The notes under the pieces: model-generated
What the model was told of the DNA's origin: nothing
What the model saw: the letters and a program-made list of their open reading frames with translations, nothing else
Databases searched by the model: none
Source: an uncultured Caryophanales bacterium
GTDB lineage: Bacteria; Bacillota_I; Bacilli_A; RFN20; CAG-826
Reading direction: 5' to 3'
Assembly: GCA_946404585.1 (NCBI GenBank)
Contig: CAMJEC010000002.1
Coordinates: 1 to 37,200, forward strand
DNA length: 37,200 nt
Shown: positions 23,612 through 30,095 of the stretch, one piece after another
How the letters are laid out: every line of letters begins with the position of its first letter
Position numbering within the stretch: the stretch's first letter is position 1
Translations under genes and position numbers: made by a program

Positions 23612-24514
23612 ATGAATAAATTCATATCCATTAAAGAAGCATCAATCAAGTGGAACATTTCGGAAAGAAGTGTTCGTAATTACTGCGCTCATGGAAGAGT
23701 TCCTGGTGCTGTTTTTAATAATGGTCGTTGGCTCATACCAGAAGAGGCTAAAAAACCATTAAGACTTAATGAGAAGAATAATAAGAATCATCTTTTGGAA
23801 AGACTAAGAGAAGAAAAGAAACATCAAATCAGTGGAGGAATATATCACAAGCTTCAAATTGATTTAACTTATAATTCAAACCACATTGAAGGCAGTGAAC
23901 TAACTCACGATCAAACCAGGTATATTTTTGAAACAAGAACCATTGGTTTAGAAAATAAAAACTCATCAGTAAGAGTGGATGATGTTGTTGAGACGATTAA
24001 TCATTTTTCTGCGATTGATAGGGTGATTGATTTTGCTAACTATGAACTTAGTGAGCCGTTTATCAAAGAACTCCATAAAATATTAAAAACAGGAACATCT
24101 GATTCCAGACTTCCATGGTTTGCCGTTGGTGAATATAAAAAAAGAGCAAATGAAGTGGGTGATATGGCCACTACATCTCCACAACTTGTTGGAAATGAAA
24201 TGAAAAAGCTTATTAGTGATTATAATCAAAAAGAGAACCATTCTTTTGAAGAGATAGTGGAATTTCATGTCAAATTTGAAAGAATTCATCCATTCCAAGA
24301 CGGTAATGGTAGAGTGGGTCGTTTGATTATTCTTAAAGAGTGTTTGAAAAACAACATTGTTCCTTTTGTCATCCTTGATAGCAAAAAGATGTTTTATTAT
24401 CGTGGGCTTAAAAACTGGGATCAGCAACGTGGTTGGCTATTAGATACTTGTTTAGATGGGCAAGATACAGTAAAAGCGTACCTAGATTATTTTGGAATAG
24501 TGTATCGTAATTAA
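23612..24514 (+). CDS. Fic-family AMP-transferase with N-terminal HTH
   Basis: The 300 residues start with a MerR/excisionase-like helix-turn-helix (ISIKEASIKWNISERSVRNY, then GRVPGAVFNNGRWLIPEEAK). The inhibitory motif S-x-x-x-E-G appears as SNHIEG (helix at about 90-105), placing it in the Fic class with an N-terminal autoinhibitory helix. The active-site loop HPFQDGNGRVGR is intact and YKKRANEVG forms the flap. Fic enzymes usually transfer AMP from ATP to a protein hydroxyl group. The target is unknown. The ABC transporter gene follows by 10 nt, so this gene heads a transcript with the exporter and nucleotidyltransferase. Its codon choice (more TTG, CTT and GGA) looks unlike the transporter. 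It may therefore be a later insertion into the peptide locus, or a stand-alone regulator. Confidence 0.92.
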   Translation: MNKFISIKEASIKWNISERSVRNYCAHGRVPGAVFNNGRWLIPEEAKKPLRLNEKNNKNHLLERLREEKKHQISGGIYHKLQIDLTYNSNHIEGSELTHDQTRYIFETRTIGLENKNSSVRVDDVVETINHFSAIDRVIDFANYELSEPFIKELHKILKTGTSDSRLPWFAVGEYKKRANEVGDMATTSPQLVGNEMKKLISDYNQKENHSFEEIVEFHVKFERIHPFQDGNGRVGRLIILKECLKNNIVPFVILDSKKMFYYRGLKNWDQQRGWLLDTCLDGQDTVKAYLDYFGIVYRN

Positions 24515-24524
24515 GGAAGCAAAG

Positions 24525-26165
24525 ATGAGAAACAAAGAAACACTAAAGTTTATTACTAATAATATTAAAGGCAGTAAGAAGAAAGTTCTTATTCTTTCAA
24601 TAGTCCAAACCTTATTAGGTGTTTTAACAGTGGCCTTCTCTTTTATGCTTAAGCCTGTGATAACCGCTCTTGAAGATAAGAACAATGATTTATTAATTAG
24701 AAATGTCATTATTCTTGCTTCTATCGCGGTTGTTCTTATCATCTTACAAATCTTTTATCGCTTATATTACGAAGTCAGTTATATCGATATTGAAAATAGA
24801 CTTAAAAATAACTTATTTAAAACAATCTTAAATAAAGATTATCAAGAAATTAAGAATACCCATGATGAAGAATGGATTCATAGATTAACTAGTGATACCG
24901 CAGTGGTGGCTAATTCTATCCTATCCATCTTACCTTCATTATGCAGAATGGTGGTGCAATTGGTCTTAGCGCTCGCCGCTATCATTGTTTTATTCCCAGT
25001 CTTTGGTTTATCCTTATTACCATTTATCTTATTAGTTATTTTAATCACTTATTTTATGAGGAAACGCTTGAAAGCGTATCATCATTTAACGCAAGAAAAA
25101 GATGGCAGGGCTAAAGTGTTCTTATCTGAATCTCTTCAAGGTTTAGCGATTGTCCATTCATTCGTAAAGGAAGATGTCTTTACTAAGAAGAATGAACAAA
25201 ACTTAGAAGAATATAAGAAAGCGAGATTAAAAAGAAATACATTTAATGTTCTTTGTTCTGTCGGCTTTATCGTGGTCTATTATGCTTTCTATATTCTCGC
25301 GATTATTTTCTGTGGGCAAAAGATTATTAACGGTGATATGACTATTGGTTTCTTAAGTGCGATCGTCGCGTTACTATCTCAATTAACAGGTCCATTAGGT
25401 AATATTACTTCTATTATTCCTAAGTACTACTCCTTATTAGCGAGTGGTGAACGTTTAAGAATGGAAAATAATGTAGACTTCACTTATTTATCTAAGGATG
25501 AAATTAATAACTTCTATAATAATGAATTCAAATCATTATCCATTAATAACGTTTCTTATTCATATCTAGATAAATATGGTAATAAGGTAGAAGCCTTAAA
25601 GAACTTTAATTTAAAGATTAATAAAAATGAGAAGATCTTAATCAAAGGTCATTCTGGTGGTGGTAAGTCCACTTTATTTAAGTTAATGCTTTCTTTATTA
25701 ACTCCTGAAAGTGGTGAACTATTAATTAATGAAGAACCACTTAATAAAAGATATGAGAAACTATTTGCCTATGTTCCTCAAGATAACTTATTAATGGAAG
25801 GCACAATTAAGGAAGTAATTACTTTATTTAGCGATAATCCTAATAATGAATTATTTAATAAAGCACTAGATATTAGTGAATCATCATCTTTTGTTAATGC
25901 TTTAGCGAATAAAGGTGATACATATCTCAATGAAAAAGGTAGTGGCCTCTCCTTAGGGGAAATGGAAAGAATCGCAATCGCTAGAGCCATCTATAGTGAT
26001 TCTCCAATACTTCTTTTAGATGAATGCAGTGCTTCTTTAGACTCTGATACTGAAGCTAAAGTGATGTCTAATATCTTAAATATGCAAAATAAGACAATTA
26101 TCTTAATCTCACATCATAAATATGATGAGATACTATTTGATAAAGTCATCGATTTAGGTGAATAA
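24525..26165 (+). CDS. ABC exporter (fused membrane and ATPase domains)
   Basis: The 546 residues carry about six membrane segments in the first 310, then an ATP-binding domain. Walker A is GHSGGGKST at 375-383, the signature region reads GSGLSLGEMERIAIARA (about 474-490), Walker B is ILLLDECSASLD, and the switch His is in LISHH. All catalytic residues are present. A fused half-transporter would act as a homodimer. Type I exporters of this size export lasso and other modified peptides. AAGGAAGCAAAG precedes the ATG. The nucleotidyltransferase gene starts directly after the stop. There is no N-terminal C39 peptidase domain, so leader removal must be done by another enzyme, probably the S24/S26 peptidase. 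Confidence 0.9.
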   Translation: MRNKETLKFITNNIKGSKKKVLILSIVQTLLGVLTVAFSFMLKPVITALEDKNNDLLIRNVIILASIAVVLIILQIFYRLYYEVSYIDIENRLKNNLFKTILNKDYQEIKNTHDEEWIHRLTSDTAVVANSILSILPSLCRMVVQLVLALAAIIVLFPVFGLSLLPFILLVILITYFMRKRLKAYHHLTQEKDGRAKVFLSESLQGLAIVHSFVKEDVFTKKNEQNLEEYKKARLKRNTFNVLCSVGFIVVYYAFYILAIIFCGQKIINGDMTIGFLSAIVALLSQLTGPLGNITSIIPKYYSLLASGERLRMENNVDFTYLSKDEINNFYNNEFKSLSINNVSYSYLDKYGNKVEALKNFNLKINKNEKILIKGHSGGGKSTLFKLMLSLLTPESGELLINEEPLNKRYEKLFAYVPQDNLLMEGTIKEVITLFSDNPNNELFNKALDISESSSFVNALANKGDTYLNEKGSGLSLGEMERIAIARAIYSDSPILLLDECSASLDSDTEAKVMSNILNMQNKTIILISHHKYDEILFDKVIDLGE

Positions 26166-27302
26166 ATGGGTAAAGAAACATATATCAAATATCTAAAAGA
26201 CTATCTACATCTATTCTCCCTTTATCTAAATAAAAAGGAAGAACCTTCTTTTAAGATTAATGAAAGTAACTTTAATATTTTTCTTAATCTATCTAAGAAG
26301 CATTCATTGACCGCTTTATTTTATAAGGTGGTTAAGGACACCAAAGTGGATATCAAAGAAGAATATCTAAAAGTATTAGAACAATATTATTTTTCTAATG
26401 TTCAGAAGCATGTCTTATTTGATAAAGAAAGAAAAGAACTGTTTGAATATTGTAATAAAAACAATATCATCCATCTTCCACTTAAAGGCATTATTTTAAA
26501 ACATTATTATCCTGACCCATACACTAGAGAATTCGCCGATAACGATATCTATTTCGGAGGTAACGATGAACTAATTAAAAAGTTCTTCGTTGATAGGGGT
26601 TATGAAGTAGAGCTATATCGGAAAAGTAATCATGACGTGTATTTAAAAAAGCCATGTTTGAACTTTGAAATGCATCGAGCCTTATTTGGGGAAACTGGTG
26701 ATAATGAAAAGGTTGTTAAATATTTTAAACATCCAAACATTAGATTAGTTAACCCATTAGCGATGGAAGCCTATTTACCACTAGATGATTTCTACGTCTA
26801 TTTCACCGCACATTCTTATAAGCATTTCCATATCGCAGGATGCGGACTTAGAACTCTCGTTGACTATTATGTTTTCTTAAAGAAAAACAAAGAAGATGAA
26901 TTACTAGATTTTAAATATATTAATAAACAACTAGAAAAGATGGATCTAGTGGATTTCTCTAATCAAATATCCACTTTAGCGCTTAAAGTCTTTGATGAAC
27001 AAGAACTATCTAATGAAGAAATGGAAACACTGTTATTTATCGCTAGCAGTGGGACATATGGAACCTTAGAAAATAGAGTAAATAAAGGTGTTAAAGAAAA
27101 AGGTAAAACTAGATATTTCTTTTCTAGAATATTCCCTCCATATAGATTCTATAAATCCGCTTATCCATGGGCATATAAGGTACCTATATTAATTCCTATT
27201 GCCTGGTTATGCAGATTATTTAGAATCCTATTTAAAAATCCAAAAAGAGCGACATCTGAATTAAAGATGATATCTAAATCCAAAGAAGAGAAAGATAAGT
27301 AA
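26166..27302 (+). CDS. NTP_transf_5-type nucleotidyltransferase family protein
   Basis: The start codon touches the stop of the exporter gene (TAAATG). The 378 residues contain LPLKGIILKHYYPDPYTREF followed by ADNDIYF around residues 120-130, where paired Asp residues would hold the metal, and later NFEMHRALFG. This is the pattern of the uncharacterised nucleotidyltransferase family found in many surface-glycan and RiPP loci, including some lasso-peptide clusters with a kinase. The helical C-terminal half matches nothing that I recognise. A role in adding a nucleotide to the peptide or to a carrier is inference. With HPrK-like and Fic proteins it is the third phosphoryl- or nucleotidyl-transfer enzyme of the locus. 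Confidence 0.82.
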   Translation: MGKETYIKYLKDYLHLFSLYLNKKEEPSFKINESNFNIFLNLSKKHSLTALFYKVVKDTKVDIKEEYLKVLEQYYFSNVQKHVLFDKERKELFEYCNKNNIIHLPLKGIILKHYYPDPYTREFADNDIYFGGNDELIKKFFVDRGYEVELYRKSNHDVYLKKPCLNFEMHRALFGETGDNEKVVKYFKHPNIRLVNPLAMEAYLPLDDFYVYFTAHSYKHFHIAGCGLRTLVDYYVFLKKNKEDELLDFKYINKQLEKMDLVDFSNQISTLALKVFDEQELSNEEMETLLFIASSGTYGTLENRVNKGVKEKGKTRYFFSRIFPPYRFYKSAYPWAYKVPILIPIAWLCRLFRILFKNPKRATSELKMISKSKEEKDK

Positions 27303-27349
27303 TCATATTTTGGCTTTTTCTTTTTAATAAGAAAGTAGAGTGATATATT

Positions 27350-27355
27350 TATTAT
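27350..27355 (+). promoter_or_regulatory. -10 box of the P-type ATPase gene (leaderless type)
   Basis: TATTAT followed by TGTCTT and the ATG at 27362. No ribosome-binding site. Confidence 0.45.
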
Positions 27356-27361
27356 TGTCTT

Positions 27362-30052
27362 ATGAAAAAGAATACCAGTCGTAAAAACGAAGATATTAAA
27401 AGATTTAATCCTACCGCCGAAAGTGGCTTAGATAGTGCCTCAGTGGCCTATATGCAAAGTGTGGGCAAAGTAAATATTGCTAAAAGCCCAACGAATAAGT
27501 CATATACCAAAATCGTTTTAGGTAATATCTTTACCTTCTTTAATATTTTGATGTTCGCTATTGCGGGCTTACTTCTTTTACTAGTGGGTCCTAAAGTAGT
27601 GACTAACTTAATGTTTTTAGGCATTATTGTTTGTAACTTACTGATAGGCACTATTCAGGAATGCAAGAGTAAACATACAATTGAAAAACTTAAGTTATTA
27701 AACGATAGCAAGATTAAAGTAAGACGTGATGGTAAAGAAGTAGAACTCTTACCAACTGAAATAGTTTTAGATGATGTTGTTATCTTAACAGCAGGGGATC
27801 AAATACCCGCTGACTGTATTGTCTTAGATGAACAAATCTTAGAAGTTAATGAATCATTATTAACTGGTGAATCAGTACCAGTAAAGAAGACTAAAGGTGA
27901 TACAGTATTTGCTGGCTCCTTTGTCGTGGCTGGTTCTTTAGCGGTCCGTGTGGATAAAGTTGGTAATGATACATATATCTCCTCAATTGAAAATAAGGCT
28001 AAAGTATCTAAACAACCTAAATCTAGATTGATGATTGCCATCTCTAAGATTATTAGAAATATGACACTTATTGCTATCCCATTAGCGGTATTTGTCGCGA
28101 TTTATGAATTCGTATATGGCTTACTTAATAACACTGAAGGATTAAGTATTCTTCCAACAACCTGGGGTCAAAAGACTATTTTCTCTGAAGCCACCTTCTA
28201 TAGTGGTGTCACTATTGCCTATATGATTCCATGTGGTATGGCGTTACTCGCCAGTGTCGCGATGGCCACAGGTGTTGTTAAACTCGCACAAAATAAGACT
28301 TTAGCCCAAGACTTATATTCTGTTGAATCTTTATCTAGAGTTAATACTCTTTGCTTAGATAAGACAGGGACATTGACCGATGGTTCAATGACCCTTGAAG
28401 AAACTATTATCTTAGATAAGAGTTATAACGAAGAATCTTTAGATAGATTAATGTCTAGTTACTTAGACGCTTTTAATGAGGCTAACCAAACATCAACCGC
28501 TTTATTAAATAAGTTTGGTAAACTCGTGGAACGTATTGATGACTATGGTCAACGTAATAGTTCTAATGCCTTTAGAAAGAAATTTAAGAATTTAGATCAA
28601 CTTAAAGTTAACGATAGAATCCATTTCTCCTCTGCGAGAAAATATTCCGCAGTGGAATTTGAAGGTTTAGGTTGGTTTGTGATGGGCGCTCCTGAATTCA
28701 TCACTAAAGACCAAGAAATCTTAAATAAAGTAAATGAATACGCGCAAAATGGTTTACGTGTTATCGTACTTGCTAAAGTAAACGGTGTAGTCATTAAAGA
28801 TAAACCAGTTCCAAGTGATGTCACCTTAGTAGCGATGCATATCTTAAGCGACACGATTAGACCAGAAGTTAAAGATACAATGTTATGGTTTAGAGAAAAC
28901 GATGTTGATATTAAAGTTATCTCTGGTGATAACATCGGTACTGTTAGTTATATTGCTAAACAATCAGGTATCGCTAATTGGGATAAGATCGTGGATATGT
29001 CTAAAGTGACTGAACAAGATAACTTAGAAGAACTAGTTTTAAATAACGCAATATTCGGTAGAGTTACTCCTGACCAAAAAGCGGAAATTATCGCGATCTT
29101 AAAGAAGAACAACCGTATCGTTGGTGTCACAGGTGATGGTTTAAATGACTTATTAGCCTTTAAGCAAGCCGATTGCTCTATTGCTTTAGCAAATGGTGCG
29201 GCCGCTACTAAAAACGTCGCAAATCTTGTTTTATTAGATTCTAACTTCTCTAATATGAAGGAAGCTGTTTTCCAAGGTAGACGTGTTGTTAATAATATTC
29301 AAAGATCTTCATCCTTATTCGTGATGAAGGATTACTTATGGTTCTTTATTACCTTATTACCAATGACGATTGGTTTACCACATATGATTCAACCAACAGT
29401 TATGTCTTTGGTTAATATCTTCATTACTGGTATTGCCTCTTTATTCGTGGCTTTAGAACCTGATAGAACTAGAGTGACTGGTAACTTCTATAAGAATGTT
29501 ACTAAGAGGGCGATATTATCTGGCTTCTATATGTTTATACCGGTTGCTATATGTCTCCTATATGTCTTATTTAGCCAAGTGATTAGAACTCAAACATTTG
29601 ATGTTAAATCATTAGCTACAGTATTTGATATAAACACACATGAAATTATTAGTATTGGTTGGATTCCTACAATGGCCTTATGTGTCACTATTTCTGGCTT
29701 TATTATCTTCTTTAAGAACTGTCGTCCATTTACGACATTTAGAAAGTTCTTATATATTATTACCTTAGTGGTGGTGTTATTTATTTTATGGTTAGCACCT
29801 GAATTCTTCATTGTCAGTGGTACTGAAATGGTGAATGAAGTAGGTGGTTTTCTTAAAATCTTCCCATATATCTTTAGCCATATTGTTCCTAACTTAACAT
29901 TATCCTTATTTAAGACAATGACCTTAGAACAAATCATCTTTGTTGGTGTCCATGCTTTAGCAGCGGTTCCACTCTATTTATTAAATGAAAAGATAGGTGG
30001 AAAATTCCTAGATTTAACTTTATTCGCAAAACGCGAGTATAAGGATGAGTAG
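27362..30052 (+). CDS. P-type cation-transporting ATPase (CtpE-like group)
   Basis: This 896-residue protein has the full P-type plan. The actuator loop is LLTGESVPVKK (near 170). The membrane helix before the phosphorylation domain carries MIPCGMALLASVAMATG (near 290). The phosphorylation site is DKTGTLTDG (Asp333), and the hinge is VTGDGLNDLLAFKQADCSIA (near 590). Further membrane segments fill the C-terminus. The helix sequence and the following KLAQNKTLAQDLYSVESLSR resemble the CtpE-type Ca2+ or cation pumps, where PEG is normally found in place of PCG. No N-terminal metal-binding domain of the CxxC type is present, so a copper or zinc role is unlikely. The ion is therefore uncertain. The gene ends inside its own terminator. 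Confidence 0.88.
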   Translation: MKKNTSRKNEDIKRFNPTAESGLDSASVAYMQSVGKVNIAKSPTNKSYTKIVLGNIFTFFNILMFAIAGLLLLLVGPKVVTNLMFLGIIVCNLLIGTIQECKSKHTIEKLKLLNDSKIKVRRDGKEVELLPTEIVLDDVVILTAGDQIPADCIVLDEQILEVNESLLTGESVPVKKTKGDTVFAGSFVVAGSLAVRVDKVGNDTYISSIENKAKVSKQPKSRLMIAISKIIRNMTLIAIPLAVFVAIYEFVYGLLNNTEGLSILPTTWGQKTIFSEATFYSGVTIAYMIPCGMALLASVAMATGVVKLAQNKTLAQDLYSVESLSRVNTLCLDKTGTLTDGSMTLEETIILDKSYNEESLDRLMSSYLDAFNEANQTSTALLNKFGKLVERIDDYGQRNSSNAFRKKFKNLDQLKVNDRIHFSSARKYSAVEFEGLGWFVMGAPEFITKDQEILNKVNEYAQNGLRVIVLAKVNGVVIKDKPVPSDVTLVAMHILSDTIRPEVKDTMLWFRENDVDIKVISGDNIGTVSYIAKQSGIANWDKIVDMSKVTEQDNLEELVLNNAIFGRVTPDQKAEIIAILKKNNRIVGVTGDGLNDLLAFKQADCSIALANGAAATKNVANLVLLDSNFSNMKEAVFQGRRVVNNIQRSSSLFVMKDYLWFFITLLPMTIGLPHMIQPTVMSLVNIFITGIASLFVALEPDRTRVTGNFYKNVTKRAILSGFYMFIPVAICLLYVLFSQVIRTQTFDVKSLATVFDINTHEIISIGWIPTMALCVTISGFIIFFKNCRPFTTFRKFLYIITLVVVLFILWLAPEFFIVSGTEMVNEVGGFLKIFPYIFSHIVPNLTLSLFKTMTLEQIIFVGVHALAAVPLYLLNEKIGGKFLDLTLFAKREYKDE

Positions 30053-30072
30053 TCTTTATTCGCGTTTTTTTA
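30031..30072 (+). terminator. Terminator overlapping the end of the ATPase gene
   Basis: ACGCGA and TCGCGT enclose a second stem ATAAGGA/TCTTTAT, followed by a run of T. The stop codon (30050-30052) lies in the loop, so ribosomes reaching the stop would disturb the hairpin. Confidence 0.8.
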
Positions 30073-30095
30073 TATTACTTAGAGAGGTATTAGTC

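Noticed and set aside
22149..27302. Classical lasso-peptide cluster
   Set aside because: No asparagine-synthetase-like cyclase and no transglutaminase-like B2 protease are present, and the peptide cores lack the usual ring-forming Gly1 to Asp/Glu 7-9 pattern in both peptides.
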